NCBI GenBank assembly: GCA_035772785.1
Contig: JAOCPU010000007.1
Coordinates: 124,001-188,000, forward strand
DNA length: 64,000 nt
From: Phlebiopsis flavidoalba
Taxonomy: Eukaryota > Basidiomycota > Agaricomycetes > Polyporales > Phanerochaetaceae
Direction of reading: 5' to 3'
Shown here: positions 12,291 through 23,521 of the stretch, in pieces
Layout: each line of letters opens with the position of its first letter
How positions within the stretch are numbered: position 1 is the stretch's first letter
Notes under the pieces: model-generated
What the model was told of the DNA's origin: nothing
The model's input: the letters and a program-made list of their open reading frames with translations, nothing else
Databases searched by the model: none
Translations under genes and position numbers: made by a program

Positions 12291-13755
12291 TACACGTCAA
12301 AGGACGTACGTGCTCATATTTCGAGAGGTTAGCTTGAAAGGCTGGAGATTCGATGTCGGGTGCAAGAGTTTTCGATTCTTGGACTGTACCTAGCAGCTTT
12401 TTGTACGGCCATTTCGACACGTCTAGCCCATGCTCAGGCAGAGCGAGAGACCCTCAGCTGTTCTTGTCAAACGACCTACCTACCGGTATCAGGGACACGC
12501 CGGGATGCAACGTCTTGCACTGAGCACGGAGACGATTCAGTCCGACATTTCAAGTGGTGTACAGACGTCGGGATAGCCTTGGATTCTTCGGCTGTTGTGC
12601 CTGAAGGTTTGAAGTATCGTGACAGGCTTTGGCAAGGGGTCATCTGTGCGCGTCTTTCTGCACGAAATACGCGTTTTGTAAAAACGATACAGTGGGAGTG
12701 AATAGTATTCCTCTCCGTCTATTCATCTCCCCTGATTTCTGTCGCGTTCTGGCATTTGCGGTGAAGCTGGCCTCCAACTGGAACCGCGTCTGTACAGAAA
12801 CCCCCACCTGCAACGAAGGACAACGGAGATGATATCAAGTGCTCGGGAGCGAGTGGCAGAACGGTGCCTATTGGATATATTCCGGATGCGACAAGAAGCT
12901 AGATGCAAGGAATAGCGGCAGTGGACCTGGACCTGAGGAAGCTGTTGTGGGAGCGAGCCCACAACCGTGGCGTGCCTGTCCCTCCTGACATCAATCTTCC
13001 GAGTCTCAGTATCACGTGGCTAGGATGTATGAGTGGGGCGGCCACTGTACGTACGAATTATGTGTCGAGTTTGATCACATAGGAATCGTATACGGTGTGC
13101 AAGTTGTGTTGCAGTATTAAAAGCTCATTCGAGTGCCCAAAGGCCAGCCATCCCGGACTTGTTCGCGGAACCAATGGAGCGTGGAAACCTAGCATTCGCG
13201 GGAGAGTTGGAAGGCTTGCAGGGACCTCTACAACAGTGATCAGACGTTGCGCATATGTAGTGTTCTTCAGAAATCGTGCGTTGTTGGCAGTAGAGCTAAG
13301 AGGCAAATCACGTAGATCTATGCTTCAAACCTGGGAGGAATGGAAGATCTGTGTCACTTTCAGGGGGATGTACGTGGAATTGGAATGGAGCGTGTGGCCA
13401 GGACAGCACTAGGTTCTTCGCCCATTTGCTGGGGATTTTATATGGAGGTCACAATCACATCTCACAAGGGCGAGGTGATACGGTTATCTGTGAATAAAGC
13501 TCAGTAACTCGAATATCATGATATAAGAACGGATAGTCCTACGCTCACCTTTCCGTAGTGTTCAGTTTCTCGGATCATACGTTGATATGTCACTGTGTCC
13601 CTCCTGCGCACTTCTGGATGTCGAGCATTTGTTCTAGAGCACGTGGACTATATAACCCAGCGAATGAAAGGTCAAGGATGCGTTCAAAGTCTCTGGGATC
13701 AAAGTCAGCACGTTGTACGTTGTTTTTCTTTTGTGTTCAGGAGGACGGAATGGAG
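12291..13755. other. Sequence between gene B and fragment B2
   Basis: No conserved coding blocks were found on either strand. Several open frames of 60-125 codons are present, but none resembles a known protein or any other part of this window. Confidence 0.4.
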
Positions 13756-14420
13756 GCGAGAGGCCTACACTGTAAACGTTTCGGTGGCGCCTGGGACGAA
13801 GTGGTGCCTTTCCCCGATCGCCGAGCGATCTTCGACCGAAGTCGAGCAGTGCCGCGCTGTGGCTCCTGGGGGGTTCGCTTTTGTCTTGTTCGAGTGATAA
13901 TAGTTAGCCCGGGATTGAGGGGCGCGGGACGGTGACGGCTGAAAAACCCTCGGGTATGTAGAACAGCAGCGTGGGAAATAATGCACTTTGCTTACCAACC
14001 CGCACCCGCAAAGTTCTTTTCGAACCCTCTGAAGGCAGCCTCATGGGCGTGAGCGTGCAATGCGAGCGACAATGCAGTTCAAGCACGTTGCCTAGACAAC
14101 GGGATGCCCATACCGTGGACGACAGGTTCTCACCAGCGACGATGACATCTATTATTGAATTGCCGGGTCGTACAGGGCCAGAACGGGGCTGAGCGCGCGC
14201 GACCAACTTCGTCGCTGAGCAGCAGCGTTTCCTGGGTGCACAGAGACGGCGACATGCGCGGCGGCCCCGCGTGACGTCACACATGGGCCTGACCTGTGCG
14301 TGTCGGGGGGGGCATGGCCTCCCGCGCTTGCGGGCATGCCTGGAGGAGAAACAGATGGGCCACTGGAGTCGGGCGCACCATCAGAGGGGAAAAATTGGCG
14401 CAAAGGCGGGCCGGTCCGCC
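13756..14420 (-). pseudogene. Fragment B2: duplicate of A2, unrecognised
   Basis: On the minus strand RGAAAHVAVSVHPGNAA (about 14260), ALSLALHAHAHEAAFRGFEK (about 14040) and SAALLDFG with SLGDRGKA (about 13830) match A2 in order. A nearby peptide HHFVPGATETF (about 13780) resembles the FVPGVGDRF block of genes A-C, so A2/B2 could be distant or truncated relatives of that family. Frames change between blocks and no complete reading frame can be built. Confidence 0.4.
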
Positions 14421-16011
14421 GCCGATCAAGTCTGGCGAGGGCGGACGGGCGCCTTTGTGGGCGTCGTGGGGCGGTCGGGTGCGCGCGAAAGCGTCATGCA
14501 GCAGGCGGGGTGTGCGGTGTGGCGGGCGGGCGCGCAGAACGGGGGACTGTGGACAGGCGGTGATCAAGGCCGCGAGGAAAGGGAGGAATGGAGGAGGAGA
14601 TAAAAGAGTTCATCCTGCGGATCTAGATCTGACCATAGGGTAGGCAGTTTTGGAGCGGTTATGCAGCAACGCACTTAGCTCCACAGTCGCCCAGAGCAAC
14701 AAATTTTTCGTGAGTCGCGCAGCGATGTACCTGTGCCCCTTTTCCGCGCGCGACCGTCCGTCCTGCCCTCCCGCGCTGCTTGGTCGTCCCGCGCCGCCAT
14801 GTAACGTTGACCCGCGGCGCGGCGAGAGATGTGGCGCACAGCGGCCGCGGGCGGGGCGCCCGTCGGGTGGCGCGTGGTGGGTGTGACGTGTTGACGGGGC
14901 GGTGTTTGGGGACGGTTGTGTGACCTGGCCCGCCTGTTTGTTCTTTTCCGCCTCCACGGAAATAGTCGACTTGTGTGCGTTCCTTTGGCAGCCGAGGCTA
15001 ATCGCAGGACATCTGGCAAAGAGCAGCAGCACGAGGTCCCGAAACAACACACGGGGGACGCGCAGAGCAGGGTCGAGATGCGCAGGGGATTGGCAGACAG
15101 CAGCCAGCATCGTGAGAACGGCTACTTTCGTGGGTGTCATCCTATTATATCCTGCCCCCCCAGCTGCACCCTGCTGTGGCCTCCGCCCTGCCCCAACGCG
15201 TCGTCTGCTCACCGCAGACCTTGCATCCTTTGTGTACCGTCTGCCCCGCGCCTAGGAAGCCCACGCCACGACCCCATCCGCCCGTTGGGCCGCCGCCGCC
15301 CGCCCATCCCGAGCAAACCCTCCTGTGCGGCCGGCCCCACGTCATTCGCCTCGCCAGGGTCGCGCGATAAGGGCGCTAAATCAGCAAAGAACAGCATAGA
15401 CCGAGCTCCGTGAAACACTCCCCCGCCTGCCGTCGCCGTGCTCGCCTAGAACCGACACTCCCGCGCCGCCCCGCCGCCCGCGCCGCTCGGTAGCCGGTCG
15501 CTCGACGACAAACCGCCCCCCAGGGCCAGCCCCCCCCGGCCATCACAAATCAACCCCGTGGTAAGCACCCTTTCCGTCGTCCTTCCGCTTCCTGCCACGC
15601 GATACCCCCTCCCCCTCACTCTCCCGCGCCCCCCGAGTCCCGCCGCCCACATCAGCGCTTCCTTCCCCGCGCGCCCTGGCCCCTGCCCACTGGCCGTCCG
15701 CGCGCCCGTGGCCCCGCCCCACTAGCCCGTGCCTTTCACGGGCGGGGCCGCTTTCGTTTGACGTGTCAACGGTCGGCGGCCCCTCGCGTTCTCCTACGCG
15801 CCTTCGCCCGTCTCGTCACCCTGCTTCACTTGATCGCATTTTCACAGGGACACCCAAAAAAAAAAAAAAAAAAAAAAGACCCGCGTCGTCACGCGTGCCA
15901 CCCACCCGACCACTCTCCGGCGCCGAGCGGCACTGCACGCCCCACGCATCACGTCCTCCACACCTATACACACTTAGGCCACGTCCGACACCAGTAGCGG
16001 GCGCACCCACG
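14421..16011. other. GC-rich 5' region of SNF5 with an A22 tract
   Basis: Very GC-rich sequence without conserved coding signal; long open frames on both strands are expected at this composition. It holds a run of 22 A at 15856-15877, just before the SNF5 start, and the sequence CACGGGCGGGGCC near 15737. It most likely contains the promoter and 5' untranslated region of SNF5. Confidence 0.4.
15856..15877. repeat. Homopolymer A22 tract
   Basis: Twenty-two A in otherwise very GC-rich DNA, 135 bp upstream of the SNF5 start codon. Poly(dA:dT) tracts in fungal promoters are known to exclude nucleosomes; that role here is inferred from position. Confidence 0.55.
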
Positions 16012-19000
16012 ATGAACGGCCAGCCCAGGAGCCAGCCAGGGAGAGCGGCCACAAAACCCCGCGTATGCTCCTACTCGCGGCTCCAGCAGCAGCAGCAGCA
16101 GCAACAACAGGCAAACACCAGATGAACCATGTTGAGCCCCTAGCACCACTGGCAGATGACATGGGCGGGATGGGCGGCCATGAACGGCATGAACGCGACC
16201 CAGCAGCAGCAGTTCCAGCAGATGCTCGCCGCCAAGTACCAGGGCGCCGGCATGGCCATGAACATGGGCTCCACGCCAACACCGAACAACAGCAATAACA
16301 ACAAACACAGGTGGAGGCAGCAAGCGGCGGATTCAACCCGCAGATGATGCAGCAGTGACAGCAGCATCTGCTCCAGGAGGAGGAGGCGGGATGGGTCGGC
16401 GTGAACCCGCAGGCGCTGATGAAATATGAACATGGGCATGAACATGGGCGGTATGAACGGCCGAGGCGGCAACGCCCAGGGGTTCAACCAGCAGATGTTT
16501 TGCCCAGGGGCGGGTTTGGCGGCCGGCAAGGTATGTACCCTCATTACTTTGCCGTGAATGTACGCGCTGATGTGGGTGTAGGAGCCAATGCAGGCATGGG
16601 CGGCCCGTCGATGGGTGGCCAGCAGCATATGGGCAACGGCGGGGGATGAACAGCATGGGGCGGGGGATGAACGCCATGAACGGGATGTATGGGCATGAAC
16701 TCCGAGGGGGTATGTCCATGGTCGCGGCATCAACCCACAAGCCTCAACATGCCCATGAACTGTACGTCCCCCCTCCTCACCTTCCCTCACACTAACCAAA
16801 ATACTTGCACGAACAGCCAGCGTTCGCCCCAACCGCCCCACGCACCCCAAACCGCCCCGCACAGCAGCAACAAAAGCGGCGGGATGGGCAACCTGCAGCT
16901 CTCGCCCGCGCAGATGGCGCAGATCAGCCAGATGGGCCCGCAGGACCGCCACCGCGCGATGCAGAAGCTCATGATGCTCAACCTGCAGCAAGCAGCAGCA
17001 GGCGCGCGAGATGCAGCTGCGCGCCGCCGCCGCCGCGCTGCTGCGCCGCCAGACCGCCCGCTGACATCCGGGCATGCAGATGGACGGCATGCTCGGCATG
17101 AAGGACCCAAGCATGAACCTCGGGATGGGCGGGATGAGCAATAACGCGATGATGGGGGCTCGACATGGGGCTCGCACGATGGGCGGGCTGCCGAATCTCA
17201 CGCAGGCAGCAGCAAATCCAGCAGCAGATGCAGATGCAGCTGCGGAGCGCCCCGCCGTCCGGTATGGCGCAGCAGGGCACAGCACGCGAGCCCGAGCACG
17301 CCGCACGCCGACCGGTGGTTCCCGCCGCCCCGTCGCCCGTGCGCACGCAAGACGCCGCACGGGATGATGCGCCCGCCGACGGCGATCCCGCCAAGGCCGC
17401 CGACGGCGCAGCCCGCGACGCCTGCGCCGCGCCCGGGCATGGGCCCGCCGGGCTTTGGGTACGCGGGGCGCTCGGAGGGGTGAGCCCCGGGCCTGGGCTG
17501 GAGCGGGAGCGCGATGGGGATGCAGTGGCGCCGCCTCAACAGGGGGCAACTCCAGCATGCAAGTTCCAACAGCACGCCCCCAGCCGAATCAAACGCAGAA
17601 TCAGCAGCGCTCAACTGCAGTCAGATAAGCCAGCGACAGCACGCATCACAATCCTCAGCACCCCCCAGCAGCCCTTCCCGATCCAGCCGCGCCGCCCTCG
17701 CGCCCGCGCAGAGCGCACCGAGCCCCGCGCCGACGTCGGACGCCTGCCCCGCCAGTTCGGCCCGCGAGCCAGCCGGCGGCTCCACGCCCGTCGTCAGCCG
17801 CCCCGGCGACCGCGACGGGCTTCCGCGCGTCCGTCGGTGCCCCTGCGTCTGCGCCTCCACTACCTGACCTCGGTCTCTGCGCAGCAGTGCCCGCACCCAT
17901 CATAATGCGTCGGCGAGCGCGAGTGTGAGCGCAAGCTAGCGCCGACGACGCCTGTGGTGGGTGTGCCGCCTGCGCAGGGGTCGCCTAGGGTCAACGGGAA
18001 GCGCGCTTTACCAGTTTTTCCGAAGGTATTTCGTTTTATTTTTTTATTAGAGGGGGTATGGTGTTGATGGGATTTGTGTAGGGCAACAACAACAGCAGCA
18101 GCAACGCGCGATGGGTCCGCCTGCCGCTCCGCCAGCAGACCAGCCAACCCACATAATCCGCCAGCTCCCCCCGCTCCCCGCAGGCGTGCACCTCAACCCG
18201 GCCGTGACGCGCGTATCGGTCGTCCCGCTCGCCGCATCCGAGAGCGCGATCCGCCCTCTGGAGCCGGAGGAGATTGCGCAGGTGAAGGTGTGGATGGAGA
18301 AGGATAAGGAGTACGAGGCGTGTATAAGCGCATGCGGGAGCGCGTGGGCGAGGAGGTGAAGAGCCTTGGTAGGTCGCGCGCGTGGTGGGAGCGCGAGCGG
18401 GAGGGAGAGGCGAGGAGGAAGGGCAAGTTTGAGCTTGTCGGCGTCAAGGGGAGTCGCGAGGTTCGCCGCGCGGGAGGCGGCTGGCGCAGGAAGCCGGGGC
18501 GCAGGGAGGGGTTCAAGCTGTGAGTGCAATTCAGTGTGTGTGCTGTGGCGGGTGTGTGCTGATGATGCGCTTTTTGTGAAGCCCGAGGAAGGTGAATGCG
18601 CTCGATGCGGCGCGCCCGGAGCAGCTTGTGCCGATCCGCCTCGAGTTTGACGTCGACCACCACAAGATGCGGGATACGTTTTGTCTGGAATCTCAACGGT
18701 GCGCCATTTCTCTTCTGTTAATGGCAAGGCGGGGTGTGCTGACGAGTGGCCAGACCCGGTGATCACCCCGAGATCTTTGCCCAGTCCGTCGTCGACGACT
18801 ACGCGCTCGCGCCCAACTACCACGCGGTGATCACCAAGGCGATCCAGGACCAGCTGAGCGACTAACCGCGCGCACAGCGCCGCGCTCGAGGACGCACCCG
18901 TCGTCGACCGGGCGTACTCGCGGGCGAGATCGACGAGGACGCGGCCTGGTGGGACGCGTGGCGCGCGCGCGTGCACCGCGCCGAGGCCCTGACGGCGGCG

Positions 19001-21323
19001 CGCCCCGCGGAGCAACGCGCGCGCAAGCGCCGCCGCGTGGGCGAAGACGAGAAGCCCGGCTGGAGAGCTACATGTCGGTCGACGAATTTGAGGAGGACAG
19101 AGCAAGAATGTCGAGGAGATGCGGATTCTCGTCAAGGTGCGTCCTTGGCTGCGCGTGTTTTTGTGGATCGGTGCTGATTGGGGGCGCAGCTGGATATCAT
19201 TGTGGGCACCCGTGAAGCTCGAAGACCAGTTTGAGTGGGACATCGGATAGCCCGGACCCCGTCGCCTGAGCATTTCGCGGAGGTGTATGCGCGCGAGCTC
19301 GGTCTCGGAGGGCGAGTTTAGGTGCGTGGGAGGGCTCGCGGCTTGCGTTGGGCGGGGTTGACTGTTTTTGGTAGGACGGGGCGATTGCGCACGAGGGTTC
19401 GATTCGCGAGCAGCGTGCAAGGATTACCCAAAAGTCGCGGTTCCCTGGATCGGCCACCCGTCCGACTGGGTCGGCGGTACAGGACGAAGACTGCGGCTGT
19501 CGTTCCTGCCCTCGCTGTCGACCGGCGCACGGTCGATGGACCAGGTCGTCGCGTTCACGCCGCGCCTGGACTACCTCAGCGACGGCGAGCTCGAGCGCAA
19601 CGAAAAGCGAGCGCCAGCTCACCGAGCGCGAGCTCAACCGCCGCCGCCGACAAAAGACGACCGCGGCCGCTTCGCGGCGTCGCACTGGCCCACGACCGCG
19701 ACCCGCCCAAGACGCATACCGCACGACCCGCCGCGATCGGGTTCCCCGATGTCGACGTAGCCGGACGCTTGCGCTCAGATCACCGCGCAGCACCGCCCGA
19801 CGCTCCGCGCCCGCGAGCGGCCGCCGACCGCGCCGCGTCCCTCACCATCGCCAACACATGGTTCGCCCTTCGTAGAACTGCACCGCTGCTCTCGCCGCAG
19901 ACGCTGCCCACGGCCCGTTGCAGATCGCCGCGGCGCCCCAGGCGGGGCCGGCCGCGAAGGACAAGAAACCCAAGGGCCTCATGAAGCCCCCGCCGTACCC
20001 CCGCGCACGTCCTGGCGCGCCCCTGGCGCGCGGCCGTGTCAGAGTGCGCCGGACGCCGAGCACCGCGGCGTGACCCGCGCGACGGTGCTGGCCGTTGCCG
20101 CTGGACATTGACTCCGCCCGTGTCGGACCGCGCGCCGGTGGAGAACCGCGGGGCGCGGGTGCCGCTGTCGGCGAAGCGCGCCAAGGAGCTCGAGCGCGGA
20201 GGCCAAGGAGAAGGAGTACGTCGACGGCCAGCATGCGAATTATATCGACGGCGTGTGGCATTGTTCGAACTGTTGGGTGTCCGGAGAGTATTTGCGTCGT
20301 CGGGCCGGCGCAAGGGCCCGCTGGGCGACAAGTCGCAGTGTGGTGTGTGTGGTGCGTAGTTCGGTTTTTGCACCTTTTTTTGAACGTTGCTGATGTGTGG
20401 CGCAGGGTAAATTCTGGCACAGACATCGCCGGCCAAGGCCGGTAGAGTACAACTCGAGCCTCGAGTACCACATGAACCTCAAGCGCGAGGAGGAGCAGGC
20501 GCGGCTTGCCGCTCGAGGCGGAAGCGGCCACAGGCGCACGCCGTCGAGGCGACGTCGAGCAAGGCACCGACCGTCGAGCCCGAGACGCCGCGCAGGCCGC
20601 GCCGGACCTGCCCGAGGACAGCAAGCCCCGTGTCGCAGCGCAGCGCAGCGACGCCGCGCGCGCCCAAGGTCGAGCGGCTCGAGCTGCCGGGCTCGCCCAT
20701 GTCGGAACCGCGTCGACGACGTCGGAGCCGCCGGCTCGCGGCGCGCAAGGCGAACGGCGCGCCCAACAGTGCGGCGGCGCCGGGGATGGCGCCGAGCCAG
20801 AGCGAGTCGGCGGAGAGCGCGCAGGACACGCCGGGGGGACTCGCCTGCGGTGCTGCCTGCGACGACGCCGACGCCGACGTCTCTGCGGGGGGCACGCGGC
20901 CCAGCACGCGCACACGAGTGAGTAGACACCTTGGGTGAATAGAAGACGTGTTTTGTTGACGAGTGCTTTCGTGTGTGTTTGCAGGAGCAGCCGGGGGCTG
21001 GCTGCAGGCGGCGATGAAAGAGATGAATGAAAAGTACCCCGACGACCCGCTTCGAGGCCGTCCTCCGCCGCAGCCAGACATCGACGCAGCCCGAGTGGCG
21101 CATCACGTCTGCACGGACTGCCCTGGGAAGGTGCGTACACCGCGCCCCGCGCGCGCTGTTTCGCGCGCTCTGATGCGGATGGCTGACGTTGGCATGGCAG
21201 CTGTATACCCCCGGGCCTGGCGAGACCCTTACCAATTACGAAGTGCACATGAAGAACCGGCATCACCGTCAAAAGGTCAATGAGCGAATCAAGAACGGCC
21301 AGAGCGCCGCTGAACAGTCGTAA
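16012..21323 (+). CDS. SNF5: SNF5/SMARCB1 subunit of SWI/SNF-type chromatin remodelling complex
   Basis: Core scaffold subunit of SWI/SNF-family nucleosome remodellers, acting in the nucleus. The ATG at 16012 starts a long N-terminal region rich in Gln, Met, Gly and Asn (about 16080-17300), then Pro/Ser-rich sequence. The SNF5 domain follows: EPEEIAQVKVWMEKDKEYEA (about 18260); repeat 1 with VPIRLEFDVDHHKMRDTF (about 18630) and ITPEIFAQSVVDDYAL (about 18760); repeat 2 with LDIIVGTVKLEDQFEWDIG (about 19190), ELGLGGEF (about 19300) and IAHEGSIREQ (about 19385). The C-terminal part has two zinc-finger-like clusters: WHCSNC paired with KSQCGVCGKFWHRHRRPRP (about 20255-20440), and CTDCPGK (about 21110) joined across an intron to LYTPGPGETLTNYEVHMKNR (about 21205). 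The stop TAA is at 21321-21323. Introns of about 50 bp are visible, for example near 19138-19190. Many single-base frame breaks occur, most in the GC-rich parts. Confidence 0.92.
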
Positions 21324-21699
21324 AGACCGCTTTTGTACATGTATCCCCCTCGCTATCTGGAGCGTTCTTGTCTCGTTTCTCCCTCATATCCTTGATCTCT
21401 TTTTGCTATGTGTTGTATCATTATTTCTGTCCGAATATAATCTCGCTTAGATTCTTGATGTGACGGAGGCCGAATGCTTCCAGGTTCACACCAAAACAAC
21501 TTATGCATACAGATGGGGAAAGCAAAAGAATGTTGAATCACAGTGGTAAATAGGAGATCCGCCTGACAGTGAGTAGTAAGCCAAAGTCATAATTGAGGCA
21601 CAGTATGAGCTCTACAGCCGCGCCCACGTTCAGTGTCGCGTACAAAGTTCTAGTGGCATCAAAGCGACGTACGCGCTAGTATCCCATAGACCATCTCGC
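21324..21699. other. Convergent 3' region between SNF5 and the small membrane-protein gene
   Basis: AT-richer sequence between two gene ends that face each other. No coding signal. It should hold both polyadenylation regions, and no further feature is seen. Confidence 0.5.
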
Positions 21700-22050
21700 T
21701 CATTGCGACTTCTCCTTGGACAGATTCCGCGCGTTGACTGCTACAAAGTGGTATGCGACCACAGAGATCATGGCAAGGGCGCCAAGGCCGTTGGCGAGGT
21801 TGTACAGCTCGTTGTGTCCAATCATAGTGTCCTACTTTCGTCGCGCAAGAGCATCAGCACAAGTTTCGAATCCCAGACCGACATGCCACGTACCACCGCC
21901 CGGACAGTGCTCACAGTGCTGGGGACAGCACCGCGACGGCCAGCGAGCGCCCAATGTACGTGGTATTTGCGCTTGTTTGTCGTCTCGAGCGGCACCGTCG
22001 GACAGGCTCGGCGGCGCCGCGCTACTCTGCACAACACTCCCTCCTCGCCG
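21700..22050 (-). CDS. Small predicted membrane protein
   Basis: The last exon on the minus strand (about 21830 down to the TGA at 21700-21702) encodes DTMIGHNELYNLANGLGALA followed by MISVVAYHFVAVNA, one hydrophobic segment with a short basic tail. An intron runs from a GTACGT donor near 21890 to a TAG acceptor near 21832. The upstream exon reads LAVAVLSPALSTVRA, a second hydrophobic segment. The N-terminus is not resolved and must lie close to the start of QCR8, which is read the other way from 22096, so the two genes probably share a short divergent promoter. I cannot name the family; a small ER or mitochondrial membrane protein would fit. Confidence 0.55.
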
Positions 22051-22095
22051 CTTCCCCCTCCACCGACGAGCCCAGACTCTAAATCAACGAAAAAA

Positions 22096-22653
22096 ATGAG
22101 GCCCACCCGCTGCCCGTATGAGTGACATGCCCGGACGTATGTCGCTGGTTCCGCCTCGCTCCTGTCGTTTTGATCTGACAAACGCCGCTTTACAGCAAAG
22201 GTCTACGTGAGTAAACTATTCACTGAAACCCTGCACACAGCCCCGCACAAGCACTCTGGAAGAATGGTACTCATGAGGATATGTGTGTAGAACCTTTGGT
22301 GGGGGTGACAAGGGCGTTCCAGCGCCAGAAGGGTCTCGTTACCTACGGTATGTAATGCTTGCGCTGCATTGGTGAACGTACTGAGTGTCGGTCAAAGGTG
22401 TCTCTCCCTTCCGCCAGCGTGCAGCCCGCGGCAATGATCAGCGGCTACATCTTCAACGGCTACCGCCGCCTCGCCTCGCACGTCCCATACTGGATCGTTC
22501 CGTTCGCTCTCGGTGCGTTTTCTTGTCCTCTGATAGACCATGGCGTTCCCAACTCATTGTCTTTTAGGCTACGGCACTTACACCTGGGCAAAGGGATACG
22601 ACGAGTGGCAGAACAGCAAGGCGGCCCACGTCGCGGGACATGTTGCACACTAA
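22096..22653 (+). CDS. QCR8: Ubiquinol-cytochrome c reductase subunit 8 (complex III)
   Basis: Small subunit of the mitochondrial cytochrome bc1 complex that spans the inner membrane once and contacts cytochrome b. The first exon starts at ATG 22096 and should read MRPT, then ARMSDMPG; one extra C in the run at 22106-22108 breaks it. A tiny exon (about 22197-22207) and one with TFGGGDKGVPAP (about 22292) follow. The main exon has VSPFRQRAAR, then MISGYIFNGYRRLASHVPYW, with an extra base near 22430. After an intron near 22515-22572 comes YGTYTWAKGYDEWQNSKAAH, ending with TAA at 22651-22653. Length and the YxFNGYRR and YGTYTWAK motifs match the fungal family. Four introns in such a short gene is typical of Agaricomycetes. 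Confidence 0.92.
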
Positions 22654-23521
22654 AGCTTCTGTATACCGCAATCCTTCTGCGTAATGCATAGACTTTCATT
22701 GGACGCTCTGTCTGACTCCCCCGCACATGGACGCACGTACGCACGCACGAAACGTCCTTCCAGCCAGCCATTGCTCCCGCCCTCACTCACCGCTTCTTTT
22801 TGAATATCAGAGCTCTGCGGGCTGATAACAAAGCCCCAACCGTCCGGGGTGCTGTCAATGAGTTTTAAGGCAGCTCCAAGAGACATTTTCGCTTGCGCCA
22901 GGAGATACTCTTAGTTCGAGCGCCTCCTGGGACAAACTCAATATGCAATCTTTACACTTAAATTTGCATGCTTCCTGCTGCTGATGCGATTTTAAACATG
23001 AGTTTTGTGTGAGCTCTTACAGGGGGAGTAACATGGAATTATTATACTGTGCATCGTTGAAACGAGCCATGTAACCTTGCAGCGCGAGGAGCTTGAGAAA
23101 TCATGCTGCACATATGTACATGTTGATTAACAAGATATAAAGCTCCGAATGTGTACCTTCAGTGTGGTCGATGTGTGGTGGGCGTCGGGCGGGGACCAGC
23201 TGGACGAATATGGCTGCCAACGCCGTTGTGGCGTTGACCGCTTCACCGGGCGTCCGGGGTTCGGATTACTTTAACGGCGTCATCTACCTGGACTATAGCC
23301 TCTCATCACGACATTCATGACTCTGGAATAGACAACGCATGCCCCCATCCCATACTGCTTGTAATACGATACCTCTATACGTTTTCGCGCCAAAGGCCTG
23401 TCTCCCCCTGGATATCGCGAAGTTACAACCCGTCCCTCGCGTGCCCAAGCTGCGAGTATTCTACCTCACCGTGTCACGCGACAAACAAGCCCTCGCGCAT
23501 TCATATTTTAACTAAGACCTC
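22654..23521. other. Intergenic region between QCR8 and VPS15
   Basis: About 870 bp without a supported gene: the 3' flank of QCR8 followed by the VPS15 promoter. Open frames here are short and carry no recognisable motif. Confidence 0.5.

Larger units (their letters stand above)
10143..14420. repeat. Tandem duplication, unit 2
   Basis: Second copy of the duplication that begins at 5175. It carries gene B and fragment B2. Its central part (about 11000-11900) is clearly more GC-rich than the matching part of unit 1, so the copies have drifted in base composition or were acquired at different times. Confidence 0.7.

Noticed and set aside
14277..15418. Several overlapping open frames on both strands
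   Set aside because: Expected by chance at this GC content; Pro/Arg/Ala-rich translations with no conserved blocks.
16140..17558. A 472-codon open frame on the minus strand, the longest in the window
   Set aside because: It is the antisense of the Gln/Met-rich and GC-rich N-terminal part of SNF5; its translation is Arg/Ala/His-rich low complexity with no motif.
19393..19412. GGGTTCGATTC, another T-loop-like word
   Set aside because: It is coding sequence of SNF5 repeat 2 (EGSIREQ).
19842..21272. A 476-codon minus-strand open frame
   Set aside because: Antisense shadow of the SNF5 zinc-finger region, in very GC-rich DNA where stop codons are rare.
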